Shown here one piece after another: positions 1-11,054 of a DNA stretch of 64,000 bases. Origin of the DNA: Trametopsis cervina. Taxonomy: Eukaryota; Basidiomycota; Agaricomycetes; Polyporales; Irpicaceae. The stretch spans positions 994,638 through 1,058,637 of the forward strand of contig MU278351.1 of NCBI GenBank assembly GCA_022385755.1. Reading direction: 5' to 3'. Position 1 is the stretch's first letter. The number at the start of each line of letters is the position of its first letter. Position numbers and translations under genes: made by a program. Under the pieces are notes generated by a model. It saw only the letters and a program-made list of their open reading frames with translations, did not search any database and had not been told where the DNA came from.

Positions 1-675
1 TTCATACGGGAAATAGCTTGGAGTATCCCCTTGTCGGCCATGATCTCCAGCGTCATCTGGGTCGTAGTACAGATCCTCTAGGTCATCTGCTTCGTCTTGA
101 TACTGTTTGGCCTCCTCGTCGTATTGTTGTGTTGACAAGGGGTTATTGGTATAGGCCAGGAGGTCTGGTGGAGCCTGAGGGCTCAGTCGAGGCTCCGTGG
201 GTTGGGGTGTGAGGCGACGAGCTCGTCTTTCGCCTCCCTCCTGCAGGAGGTCGCCGCTCTCCGTCGCCTTGCTGGTACGGCCTTCCAGTTGGTCGATGCC
301 CTGAAGGGCATTGGATCTGAAGATCCTCGCTCTGGGCTCGGTAGTCCGAGCACTTACAGGGCGACTCGTTAAGAGAGCTTGAACATCTCTCGTAGAACTT
401 GTTGACGAAGTCCTTGAGCGGCTGCGTGTGACTGGGCCGCCCGTGGCTTCGCGGACCGGAGCGTCTTCGTCGTCAATCTCTTCCAAGCTCGCTGCTCGGT
501 CCGACCTTGTCGACCCTTTTTGGTAGGTCGTCCCCGGGTCTGGTTCGTGCCCGGGCGCTGCGAGGTCTTCCCTCGCGGTAGGGTCCTCGGGCTCAATGGC
601 CGTGGTCCCTGCGTCTGTTCGCGCGGCGACGCCCTTTTGGATCTTCGATCCATTCTTCTTTTTGTTGTTGCTCAT
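1..675 (-). CDS. Gag-like N-terminus of a retroelement (partial, runs off left edge)
   Basis: An ORF opens at an ATG at 675 on the minus strand and runs 225 codons without a stop to the window edge, so only the N-terminal part is seen. The protein starts MSNNKKKNG and is rich in Arg, Ser, Thr, Pro, Glu and Asp, with a very acidic stretch near the cut (repeated Asp/Glu/Tyr). It shows no recognisable fold. Such a disordered, charged N-terminus lying 73 bp inside a TG..CA-bordered segment is typical of a Gag polyprotein in an LTR retrotransposon. No zinc knuckle, protease or reverse transcriptase is in the window, so this is inferred from position and composition. It could also be the 5' exon of an unrelated disordered host protein. 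Confidence 0.45.
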   Translation of the reverse strand, partial: MSNNKKKNGSKIQKGVAARTDAGTTAIEPEDPTAREDLAAPGHEPDPGTTYQKGSTRSDRAASLEEIDDEDAPVREATGGPVTRSRSRTSSTSSTRDVQALLTSRPVSARTTEPRARIFRSNALQGIDQLEGRTSKATESGDLLQEGGERRARRLTPQPTEPRLSPQAPPDLLAYTNNPLSTQQYDEEAKQYQDEADDLEDLYYDPDDAGDHGRQGDTPSYFPYE

Positions 676-842
676 GATGGATGGGCGTTTTGTGCGGCGT
701 CGGCGCGGATGTTGGTAGGTTCTTTGTTTTTTCGAAACTTAAAAAAGTGTAAAGGGGTGTCCTTTCGCCTTACGTTCCTTGCGAGTAAGTTTGACCGAAT
801 TCTATTCGGAACCTACGGTAAGACAAGAGTAAAGTAAAAGGT

Positions 843-865
843 GGAGATCTCTGTAGGAGATCTCC
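843..865. repeat. 9-bp inverted repeat inside the candidate LTR
   Basis: The arms GGAGATCTC and GAGATCTCC are perfect reverse complements separated by five bases. In an LTR transcript this would fold into a short hairpin. No function is assigned. Confidence 0.6.
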
Positions 866-919
866 GGACTATATCTACGCAATACTAAACTATACAGTTC
901 CATCCGCATTGGGAACGAG

Positions 920-938
920 CCGTGACCCCGGGTCACGG
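920..938. repeat. 9-bp inverted repeat at the LTR border (GTGACCC/GGGTCAC)
   Basis: The arms CCGTGACCC and GGGTCACGG are perfect reverse complements around one central C. The palindrome lies five bases from the proposed outer LTR end. The same 7-bp half-site recurs as an inverted pair at 33750-33766. Confidence 0.6.
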
Positions 939-1079
939 CTACATCCACCCAGCACCCGTCCTATCACAGCCGCTCCCTTACAGTCAACCCCGCCACCTTG
1001 CACTCCGCTGTTGGGTGAATAGACTGAATCTAGAGCAAAACATGAGATTGCGTTGATTCTCCACGTGTAACGGACTCAC

Positions 1080-3427
1080 ATATGCCAAAATCATCGTCAA
1101 AAATGAATGCGTGTGCATAGCACCCTATCTTGGACCTGGTCTCGATCTTGACACCAAACTCAGTGTCCTTGCTATTCCTATGGATGCTGACTTCGTCGGT
1201 TTTGTCAAAAAGATTGGGGCCAGCGACCTCATATTCGGGACGATTATAATCGTCAAAGTCGTCAGTTTGTTTCAAGGCATGAAACTGGACAGTGTGCTTC
1301 GACCGCAGGCGATCTATGGCAGGGGCCCGTCGGAGATGCCAGCAGTAATGAGCGGCAGAGAGGATAGCCTGAACCATTTCGGTTGACTCTACGTCAATGG
1401 TGCGGGGTAGATCATAGACATCCCCCTTTGGTTGCAGCTTCAATCTGAAATGTGCCTTTTCTTCCCGGACCACAATGATCAGGTCGGCATCTGACTCTTC
1501 ATCTTTGAATTCGATACCAGACTTTTCGTCCAATGTCGACCGGATCTGTGACAATCTTGTGTCCGCATCACTAAGGTATATTTTCAGTCGCTCGTCTTTG
1601 CTTGGCTGGCTGGCCGACACGAGGCGTTGCGACCAGTCAATGCCGTTCAGGGGTGTGCCTGTAATAGATTCTCCGAAGGGCATGAGAGGACTGGCTGCAG
1701 TAGCTTGTGCGTGGAGTGTGGGAGTGGATTCTACGGAAGTGATGGAAGGGATGGGTGCAGCGGGCTCCACGGTGGATGTGAAAGGGGTGACTTCAGTGAC
1801 AGCTACTGATATCGTATAGCTTGATAAAATCTTCGTACGACTGAAAACGGAGAATAGCGCTCCTTTCATTATCCCATGTGCTTCTCCTGCGTCTAACATC
1901 AATTTGCTGCCTTCTTCCCGTATTCCGCATGTGAACAGTGTATGGCCGGCGGGACCGCTGTCGAATAACAAGCGTCCTTGGTTACGGCCCTCGCACTGGG
2001 GGTTTTGTCTACAAGTTCATATATTAGAGAAGTCTTAGCGGGTTACCGGCAACGTGCGTACTTGGGATAGGTAGATGCCAATAACCTAATAAGAGTTGAA
2101 TATGTGAGAGACTTGATCTCGTATTGCTTGATAGCTTTGACGAGAGCCTTCGTGAATACCCCTCTTTGTCCGACTTCGTAAGCAATCTCAGTAGACATGC
2201 ATGCGGTTAACAAAACATGAGAGTTCAACCCTTTGGTCTTCCAGGTCTTGTTGTGCCATAAGGCTCGAGATCCTGGCCTTTGCTGATGGACAGAGAGCTG
2301 TGCGTCAATGTCGGAAGGGGTATAGATCTCCGCGCCTAGTCCCCGGCTTTGTGCACCAGGAGGCAAAGTCACAGGTTCACCCAGCTCCCGCGTCATAGAT
2401 CCGGAGTGACAACAATCTAGGATGACAGTCTACGAATGCGTTTAATGAACTGCCAGGCTGAGATTATCGTAGCACTCACGATGTTGTTGCCTTTTTTGGC
2501 TGAAATCTTGTCCAACAAGGCCGCGAGCGTACGGTCAGGTATTCCATGTACACAATCAGCTGTTCGAGCGTCAGGCTCGTCCATCAGTCTACCACTAAAG
2601 TCATGAGGTACGAGTAGTTGAATAGCTTCATTAGCATTGGCCCAGCTCTTCGGAGCCCTGCCACTGGCACCATGACCGGCATAGTAGATCAGGATTGGAT
2701 CATTTTTTTTGATGGATTTCTTCTCAGCAATCTCTTCGAGCACTCGGATGATTTCTTCTCTAGTAGCCTGATGATTCCGAAGGTTGGTGATATTGGTGCT
2801 GGGGACTCTGAATGTCTGGATGAGGAGATCATGCACACTGTCCGCGTCCGCCGCAGCGCCGAGAAGATCGGGCGCTACCTCATCCTGGTGCGACGAGATT
2901 GGATGACGGGCACTCGTTTGAGAGCCTGACGCAGTGCTATTGATTGCGTATTTATCGATTCCAATTATTATCGCATGCATCGATAGGAGGGGCCTGCGAA
3001 GGATGTCAACATTGTGGGCATCAGAGAACGGCAAGAGATATACTTCTGTAGAACATCCGGTGGTTCTGTGTCCGCTGCCTCAGCATGGGAGACACCGCCT
3101 TTGTACATACTAGTTTCAGCACGTGAAGCTTTCGCACTGGCTCGTGGTGGTTTAGGAAGACGGGCTGCGTTGGCATGTGTTTGCAGAGCAACTTCCGCAG
3201 CAGGAGATTTCGGCTTGAACGGACTGTCGTTGGTTGTGGTATGCAATGCCTTCGAAGGCGTAGCTTTTTTGATGGGGTACACTGTCTTGGTAGATGCAGG
3301 TATTGGCAGCGAGGGTGTTGCAGGAAGATCTTCCCCGCCATCGTATGTTTGCAATACCACGGGAGGAATAGGGGCACTTGTTGCTGGTTGATGTGTTGTA
3401 TTGTGGTTGTGTCCTTGAGAGGGTTTT
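1080..3427 (-). CDS. Caspase-domain protein A (active-site residues present, last exon missing)
   Basis: Exons 3044-3427, 2480-2993, 2062-2429 and 1080-2008 join in frame. The first encodes a Pro/Thr/Lys/Ala-rich linker, the second the caspase p20 fold starting HAIIIGIDKYAI. It keeps the catalytic His in YYAGHG, and the next exon gives the catalytic Cys in ILDCCHSGS. A beta-rich C-terminal region typical of Agaricomycete caspase-domain proteins follows. Exon 4 ends at a phase-1 donor (GTGAGT at 1079), exactly where copy C has its last donor, but the final exon is absent and the retroelement-like segment follows. The linker frame has no upstream ATG and is joined by a good intron (3428-3483) to copy B. 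An alternative start is the ATG at 3108. Family knowledge: cysteine peptidases of clan CD linked to cell-death-like processes. Substrate unknown. Confidence 0.75.
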
Positions 3428-3479
3428 CTGCAGAATATATTATTGGAAAAATATCTTTAACACAGTATATGTGTATTTC

Positions 3480-5110
3480 TTACCTGAGAACCCGCACTGG
3501 CACGGTGACGGCGTCCCACGCCATCCTCCTATCATACATAGCTGCGTCCGGCGCACCACGAATTGCCATGTCTCTGGGTCTAGCCACATATTCCGATGTA
3601 TTCTTCGGCTGATAGGTAGCACGAGCCCTGGAAAACGGAGAATGTTGCTCAATGGCAGAAAGGTCGATCCGTTCCGTTGATGCGAAGATCTTTACAAAAC
3701 AGATATTGACGTCGTTGTCCTCAGGCGGAAAGAACGGAAACGCTGCTCCTGAACCACCAATGGACAGTTGCGATCCAATCTTGAGGCATGGGCGACTTTG
3801 GCGGCCTGACGAGGTCTCAGGAAGATAGCATGCAGCTTGAAATGCATACGGTCAGAATAGCTGATTTGGGCGATGAGTGGACACTTACTTATGCTCAGGT
3901 CACTGTCGAACAAAAAGACAGAGATGTACAAAGGGTAATCGCCTTCATTTTCGAGTAGAAGAGTATATTCTGTGCCAGGTTTGGCATTGAACATAGCAGG
4001 GCTGGAGCTGTTGGGGGAAGATGATAACTGGCGGCCCGGCCGACCAATCTCGGCGAGAGTAACCTTGAGTTGGTTCCGAAGGACCGGGCTGGGAGGTTGC
4101 CTGAGGAGATGCCAGCGGAAATGCGACATAGAGTGCACGACGTCAGAGACTCGCATGGGGGCATAGTCAACGGTGTAAGGAATGTCGAAGGGAATTGTAA
4201 CTGATTCCACACTGATATGCTGCAGTTTAAACTTCACTCTACCCGAATCACTGTGATGGTCCTGGTAGTGTACGCGAATCTGGGCGCTTGGGTTCTGCGT
4301 AGAATACAAAGATCCTCCATTTTTGAAGATGACCGATTGAGTGATTTGGGGATCAATTCTGACGAGCTGAAGCCCAAATAGGTCTTCATCGCTGCGGCTA
4401 ATTTGACTAGGCCAGGTTACGTCAGGCAGCTGCCTCTCAGAACTGCCATAGAAGTGGTACGGGATCAAGATCGACGAGAAGGGGTGAATTTCGGAGACCT
4501 GCATTACAATCTGGTCGGCGTCGTGGAGGTCTGGATCAAATAATAGGAACCGAGACATGATGGTGACACCATGCGCGGTACCCGCCGAGAGTGTGTACGT
4601 CTTGCCATTAGTTCGTGTGGCGCGAAAAGAAGCAAGCGGCGGAGTGCTCTGACTGTTGGTGATATTCGTCATAAAGAACAACATTGTGAAGCCACATAGC
4701 CTCGCACTCACTTCGTATGCATCCGCGAAGACATAACATGGAGGTGGTTATCCGGAATCTCGATGCTCATTTGATATCGGTCGAAGGTACAGATAGCTGA
4801 AGTGGGAGCGGATGTCCTCCACAGAGAGGCTCGTAAGAGCTTTAAATAGGCAGCAGTAGAATTGGTCGCCCAGAATGGCCACGGACCTGTAGACATCCGT
4901 CTGAGCCAGATAAGATTCTATCAAATCGCGCTGACCGTTGTGAGACTGGAGACTTCTTCGTATACTCCCAGGTGGTCGCCGTCGGGTGACATATGCATCA
5001 GGGCGAGACAGAGCCTGGGTCATCTGTGAAGTAGCGAAGTTAACGTATCTCTTGCAGGGTTCGATAAGGCCACGTAGGTGTCATTTTCTGTACAGGGTTC
5101 AACAGCTGCC
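3480..5110 (-). pseudogene. Caspase-family relic B (C-terminal half clear, catalytic half decayed)
   Basis: Exons 3889-4648 and 3480-3805 encode the family's C-terminal beta-rich region. The second carries the VKIFASTERIDLS motif that matches VGFAKIFFSPEYVDLS in copy C, and it ends WDAVTVPVRVLR then a stop at 3480-3482. The stop overlaps a consensus donor, so splicing at 3483/3484 would instead fuse this copy into copy A. Upstream, 4712-5023 still resembles the end of the caspase fold (LFKALTSLSVEDI), but it needs a frameshift to join. No Cys active site survives: the expected DCCHSG position near 5050-5060 reads as unrelated codons. No GHG motif is found upstream. A weak echo of the early caspase fold may lie at 5350-5604. 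I regard it as a decaying duplicate. Confidence 0.6.
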
Positions 5111-7240
5111 TCGTCAGCCGGGGCTTGATCACAAGGAACACGCTAGAAAGGAGTATGTCTGACGTTCACTGGTGTCTGCGAGTGAGTTCATGCCTAAAAG
5201 TGACGCTCTATGAATGCATCCAGAGGGATACAGACTTCACTTTCAGCTTTACACGGTGCTGAGCTTGCGGAGCTGCAAGATAACCTGGGATGTATCGGCC
5301 CGAAGCGTCAACCTGAAGAGACATGAACTCTAGATACAGGAGTGTTCTTTCATAGGGCATGCAGCATTTGTTTTATAAGACCCTTGGTAGGTGTGGAATT
5401 CATTTCCGTCATAATTTCACAGATTGGAAGACCTGCAGACCCTGCTGAACGAACATTGTATACTGACTGAACAAAATGCTGACCTTTGATCCTTGAGAAG
5501 TGGGAACCAGGGCTTCTAGCTGATTTCTTTGCATATAGCGCGTAGACGAGGCTCCTATGCAGTTCAAAGACCCACTCATAGAAGCCGTACCACGAGCTGT
5601 TCACTGGTCAAATTTGAGAAGGCTGTGCTTTGAATCCTCAGTGTTTGCTCAGATACAGCTGGTAGCACACACAGACAGCACTTCAGATGTACGATAACGC
5701 CCTGCGAAGAACGCATATCCACCCAATAGCGTGGAATCATCGTAGTCCCTGGGATAAGTATGTCGGCACATTAGTAAACTCCTGAGTAGGTATGACCTTC
5801 GAGTGAAGAACTAGAAGCTCATGAGACCCAAGCTTACAACAGCCGTGTGAACACGGCCGAGTCTTGGCCTGTACACGTTATTCGACCTGGGTTTCGACGG
5901 CGAATTGCAAGACGAGAGTGCGAATGCTCAGTATCACGGCGTCGCTGGCACAGCGACTGACGATCGGTCACGTGGTCACATTGCGATCCATGGACAGTCA
6001 TAGACGTCGCTGCGCTTTTTCTGACTTCTTCCTTCAGACCCGCGCGGCATGAACGTTGTCCATATGGACGTTATCTAGAAGAGCTTCCCAGCATGAGATG
6101 ACCTACTACACGGTTATGCCCCTACTGGCAGGAGCGTTAGGTGGGGTCTGCATAGGTTTATGAACTGCATTCACCTACGTTCCAAGCTTTCGTGTGCTCA
6201 TACTATGAACTTCGCCTGCCGGAAATTCTGCGTAACCGTTCACGAATGCTTCCAGTATGATATACAAACGACGTGCTATGTAGCATATGCGCTCCGGCAG
6301 AAAGCAATGTGAGCACGGTCTATACATTATAAGAGGCTTTGATGACGATCTCGCAGTCGCTTCATTTCCCCATGCACAAGTCGAAGCCATGAACTTGTCC
6401 AGGAAATACATAGGCCAGCATATAAATGTACCCAAAGCCCCACTGTAGCGCACTTCCTTACGCTGGATAAACGAACGATATGTACGGCGCTGACAACACC
6501 CAGCGTAATACTTCCAGATGTTTTGATTGGTCGCGCTCGCATAGCGGTAGCAGCGATTCCTTGGTACGCTGTTTATTCAATTCCGACAGAGCCTCCCAGT
6601 GCTGATGCTGACATTGCAATCTCTTCAACACTCAAAGCGTCTCGCTTGTCGTGATTGTTAGCCCGTTACAAGCCAATGTTCTGCATCTAACACTGCAAAT
6701 GTTAGCAGGGGTAGCTCTCAAACACGCAACAAATGTACTATGACACTATTGCGGAAATTGCGCTGGTGATATATGTGCCCTACGCAGCTCGCCAAGTAAG
6801 GGGGCGTATTAATTGGTGACCGTAAACGTAAGTTCGTCACTCTCAGCATTAAAAATAGTGGTAGTGTGCGTTTTCTCTGCACTGATATCTCCGTCCACAG
6901 TATCTGATGCCCGGCTATGCAGTAGCTTAAGCGTATATAAGTCCGTCCGGGGAAGAAACATGATCCTGCACTGCTCACTGGTACGTTGCTCTATTCAGCC
7001 ACTTTACGTGACTAAATCCGATGATGTTAGGGAAAAGCCTGCCGGATTATGACGCCTGGTGTTTTTACGCTCGCTCGTCTCAGGTTCGCATCTTTACGCC
7101 TATCATCGGCAAGACTGCTGACTGTGGCGACAGAAAACTATTTGAAAAACGGTATGATTATTGACTCTACGGATGCCATGATACTTATCCTCATATATGA
7201 GTTAGCCTTCAGGTAATTTGGCAAAACGTGTTTCACCGGT
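5111..7240. other. About 2.1 kb without a convincing gene
   Basis: Only short ORFs in scattered frames occur, none with a continuous splice-linked model. Two minus-strand ORFs (5350-5604 and 6175-6453) have weak resemblance to caspase-family segments, so the interval may hold decayed copies of the flanking family. Nothing firm is seen. Confidence 0.5.
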
Positions 7241-9458
7241 ATGAGTCTCAACTTTTCCTCTCCTGGATTGAGTTACTATGTGAATAGTGCGGGTCGGTCT
7301 GCAAGGCCTACTCAGAATCTGGAAGAAGCTCATATAAAGGCGTAAGTATCTCATGTTGATTCGTGGGAGTTTGCTATGAGTTGACTGGTGTAGACCAAGA
7401 CCGAGGCTGCGGGCTCTTGTAATCGGCATATCTTCTTACAACAATGCAGCTCAGCTCCCTGACCTCCGAGGAGCAATAGCAGATGCGAGTCGAGTGGAAC
7501 GATATCTCATTGAGACTTTAGGTGTATCCCCTTCCCACATAACCTGCCTCCGAGACCACACCGCTACCCGCGTTGCTATTCTGACGGCACTGACAGAATT
7601 AGCCACTGATCCGGAAATCCCACCAAATAATCCCATCGTCGTCTATTTCGCTGGCTATGGCGGAACCACTAAAGACCCGGAAGCCGAAAACGGAGAAGTG
7701 GAATGCCTTCTTCCATATGATTACAACTCCATTGTCAAGGACGGACAGAAGGCCCATGGAATTCCCAGCTATATATTCCTCAACATCGTGGAGCGTATTG
7801 CAGCAGCGAAGGGGCATAACATCGTACGTCGCCTTGTTTATATTCGTTTGGTTGGTAACTAAACTTCTCCAAGACCATCATCCTTGATTGCTGCTTCGCC
7901 ACTTGTACCTCCGACGATAGGCTGTGCTCTTCGGACATTGGCCGTGGAGTCAGCACATTAGATCCCCTACCCGCTCACTGCGATTCGGCATATAAAACGC
8001 CTGTGGGGCAGAAGTCATACGACCGTTTCTTCAACGACACGGCTGAGTCTCACGTTATGATAGTCTCCTCTTCAGGTAATGGATTCTCCGTAGAGCGGGG
8101 CGGCCGGGGGATCTTCACAGATGCTTTACTGTACACTCTCGAGACCCTCAACGTGCATGAGGTGACCTACGCGCACCTTCTTGCCTCGTTGCCTGATATC
8201 GCTACAGCGTATGTTTACAGCATGTCCCAAGACAACCTGCTGACCAGTCTTAATAGGCAACAACCGCGCTGTTCGCCGCTCGGAAAAGATCGGTTGCTCT
8301 TCCTTGCGCAGGCCCCAAACCGCATTGAAGCCATGCATAGCGTCTTCCGCACAGCAGAAGGATGGGAGATGAAGGCAGGTGCAATGCATGGTGTCACTCC
8401 CGGCACAATCTTGGACATCTTCACCTCGAAAGACAAGGCCACACCGTTGCTGTGCAGTGCCGTCGTTTCGGAAGTGTCGGAGTTTACAAGTACCGTGACG
8501 TTGAGCCAGAAATCAAACCTTTCCGTGCAATCGTGGCCCATATACGCCCGACAATTCCACTCCGTCCCGAAGGCCGTGCTCCGGCTTCATCTCGATCCGT
8601 GCAGACTTGCCGCTAACGACCTACACGGCCTAGAGGTCCTTGCACCCGGAAAGGTCATCTCCGTCTCCGACTCCGAACAAGGAGATGTCAGCCTGGCTGT
8701 AGAGAATAACCAAGTCGTATTCGAGCTGCTGTCGTCGGCCGTAAACAAGTATGGAGTGTTTCGAATTCCGTACTCCACAGATATCCCAAATGCCAGCGCT
8801 GTCTTGAGCTCTGCTGCAAATTGGTTCCATCATTTCCGAATCCAGGGAGGAGGCGTTGTACCGTTACACCAAACGAGCATCAAGTTCACCCAGCTAATTG
8901 TGGATAACGATCAATACGATGACTGGTTACGACCTCTTCTCGTTCCTCAAGGCCCAAATCTATTTGTGGACGGCAAAGTGGACATGGTTGTAAATTCGGA
9001 TCAAATTTACGGTATGGAAATCGCAAACACGAGCGACGTACCAATGTACATCTCGGTATTCTTCTTTGACAGCGACTTTAGCGTTTGTCAGTCTTTCAAA
9101 AACTTTGCTCCTTCGTTTTGTGTATTAATTCGAGACGTCCACAGTGAGCTATTACCAACCGTCCATGGAACATCACAAGAGCAATTCTCCTGTGCCCGTC
9201 AACGCTCATAGTTCAATCGTCATAGGATACGGGGATAACCAGGTTCCGCCCTTTGCTTACCGACTTCAAGATGGGCTGGACTTGGATGTCGGCTTCGCGA
9301 AAATTTTCTTTTCGCCAGAATACGTCGACCTGTCACATTTTGTTCAGCCATCACCGTTTGAGGAAGATTTTGACCGCTCTCCTAGTCATACGTCCTTCGT
9401 GCCACAGCCCGCGGCACTCGATTGTATCACTTTTCCTATCATTCAGCGACGTGGATAG
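7241..9458 (+). CDS. Caspase-domain protein C with a degenerate catalytic dyad (pseudo-caspase)
   Basis: Five exons (7241-7341, 7394-7823, 7874-8208, 8257-9086, 9145-9458) join with matching phases to a 669-residue protein starting MSLNFSSPG. The caspase fold begins RALVIGISSYNN and keeps the order seen in copy A. The catalytic His position reads VVYFAGYGG, with Tyr replacing His. The Cys motif reads IILDCCFATC: the Cys is kept, but the following His-Ser-Gly is lost. The C-terminal half ends with the family motif VGFAKIFFSPEYVDLSHF and the tail CITFPIIQRRG. Introns match those of copy A in position and phase, so the copies arose by tandem duplication followed by inversion. Loss of His predicts no peptidase activity; a decoy, scaffold or inhibitor role is possible but unproven. 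Confidence 0.85.
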
Positions 9459-9870
9459 ATTACTCGTCATGGTTACGTTGCTGCACAGTACTCTGAGAGC
9501 CGGGACGAACTCACAGCAGACATTGCATTACCTCACTATATTTTATTACCTTGTCACATGTACCGCTTGTCTGCTTTTATTCTATTTATTTAGGAATCGA
9601 ATAGATAGTATTGAAAGCGACGGGGTTACCAGGGCCGCTATATACGTCTACCAATACCACTACTACCTACAAGACCATCACCACTGAGCTCCTGACTGAT
9701 CGGAATCGCTTTTCTGCTTACTGTAAGTACGTCGAATTGCCACGCGGCCGAAGCGTCATTCCTGTATGATCTGCCACGACAGCACACGCTCGGCGTCGTA
9801 GCGCGTCTGACTTGAACTTCAACACTCACCATATAGTGGTTTGGTTTCAACTGTCTCGTTCTTAGGGAAG
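9459..9870. other. Intergenic, caspase C to Derlin
   Basis: This 412-bp stretch holds the 3' flank of the caspase gene and the promoter of the Derlin gene. I see no ORF, repeat or recognisable element of note. Confidence 0.4.
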
Positions 9871-10746
9871 ATGCCCGTAGGGATAGAAGCGTGGGTCACA
9901 CAAATACCGCCCGTTACCCGAGCATGGCTTGCGCTCTCGGTACTTACCAGCGTTGCCGTCGTGAGTGAGTCGTACGTTTGTTCTGGCGTGATATTGAAGC
10001 CCAACGACGACCTATGTAGCAATGCCAACTCGTGACGCCCTTGCAACTATACTTTAGCTTCAAAGCGACGTTCACCAACTTGCAGCCATGGCGAATGGTT
10101 ACGAACTTCTTCTACTTTGGAGCACTTTCGCTGGATTTCGTATTCCATATGTTCTTCTTGTGAGTGGACCTGTTACCCCAGCGTGATTATATGCCGACAC
10201 ATATACATAGCATGCGATATAGTCGGATGCTTGAAGAATCGTCGTTTGCGAACCGCAAGGCGGATTATGTCTGGCTACTGATCCTCTCGGCAGCCATGCT
10301 ACTGGTGCGTAAAGCACACACTTACTACTACTTGAAGTATAACTCATGGCACCATACCTATAGATAATCTCCCCTCTCGTGAACCTCCCGTTCCTCTCCT
10401 CGCCACTGGCATTCGTGCCCATCTATCTCTGGTCAAGACGTCATCCTTCAACTCCCATTTCGTTGTTTGGCCTCATTACAATCACCGCGCCGTACCTGCC
10501 ACTCGCTCTGGTCGGCCTTGCATGGGTATTAAATGGTACCTGGAGAGCTGCCGCTGGAGATCTGTTGGGGTGTGCTGTAGGACATGTTGGATGGTTCATG
10601 AGGGACGTATGGACCCGCGAGATGATAGGTGGCCCTACTTGGTTTAGTGAGGCACCCAACCTGCTGTGAGTTTTCAGTAATCCATTAGTGCTTTGGAGAA
10701 GTAATTGATTGTACCCAACAGGAAACGAGTAATGGGCGAGTTGTAA
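9871..10746 (+). CDS. DER1: Derlin (DER1-family ER membrane protein)
   Basis: Exons 9871-9960, 10020-10159, 10211-10304, 10364-10665 and 10722-10746 give 216 residues, the usual Derlin size. The protein starts MPVGIEAWVTQIPPVTRAWL and contains the family blocks QPWRMVTNFFYFG, LDFVFHMFF and MRYSRMLEESSF. Several hydrophobic segments follow. Derlins are inactive rhomboid-like proteins in the ER membrane that, with HRD1/DOA10 ligases and CDC48, help move misfolded proteins to the cytosol for proteasomal degradation. The ATG at 9871 was chosen because the family homology begins there; the same frame is open upstream but has no ATG. The last coding exon adds only KRVMGEL. A C-terminal SHP box (CDC48 binding) is not apparent, so this copy may contact CDC48 in another way. 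It converges on the DUF4436 gene. Confidence 0.93.
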
Positions 10747-11054
10747 GAACGCTATCATAGACACTGTAACATCACCTTTGCATCGATTTCGGAAGGCATA
10801 TACTTATTTTGCAACACATAGCCGACACAAACTGGAGACACAGGTCCTATTCACACTCTGGTATGTACAAGTGTCTGTCATGGGTATATTATACAATCTC
10901 TCCAATGTCTCTCAAGCACAAAGCTACAAAGGGCGACTGGGGCTACCCCATTCTAGACCCACTTCGAGTATTCCATTGTTGGAACAATTAAGTTACTCCT
11001 ATGGTAGTACCCATGTCAGTCCATCCCGCAGCAAAGATGCAATAGAACTATCGC
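10747..11054. other. 3'-3' intergenic space between convergent genes
   Basis: The 308 bp separates the Derlin stop from the DUF4436 stop. The plus-strand ORFs here are short and lack family features; nothing functional is recognised. Confidence 0.4.

Larger units (their letters stand above)
748..943 (-). repeat. Candidate long terminal repeat, about 196 bp
   Basis: Read on the minus strand, this segment starts TGTAGCC and ends TTTACA, giving the TGTA..TACA ends usual for LTRs. It sits just upstream of the Gag-like ORF and just beyond the place where the last exon of the neighbouring caspase gene should be. It contains two near-perfect inverted repeats. I could not recognise a tRNA primer-binding site right after the inner end. 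The partner LTR and the target duplication lie outside the window, so the borders are a proposal. Confidence 0.35.

Noticed and set aside
3021..3377. 118-codon His/Leu/Arg-rich minus-strand ORF with an ATG
   Set aside because: It is the out-of-frame shadow of the caspase linker exon; the other frame splices cleanly to the caspase domain.
1..9500. NLR-type cell-death locus (NACHT or NB-ARC sensor with caspase)
   Set aside because: No P-loop NTPase, repeat sensor or HeLo-like domain is encoded near the caspase cluster in this window.
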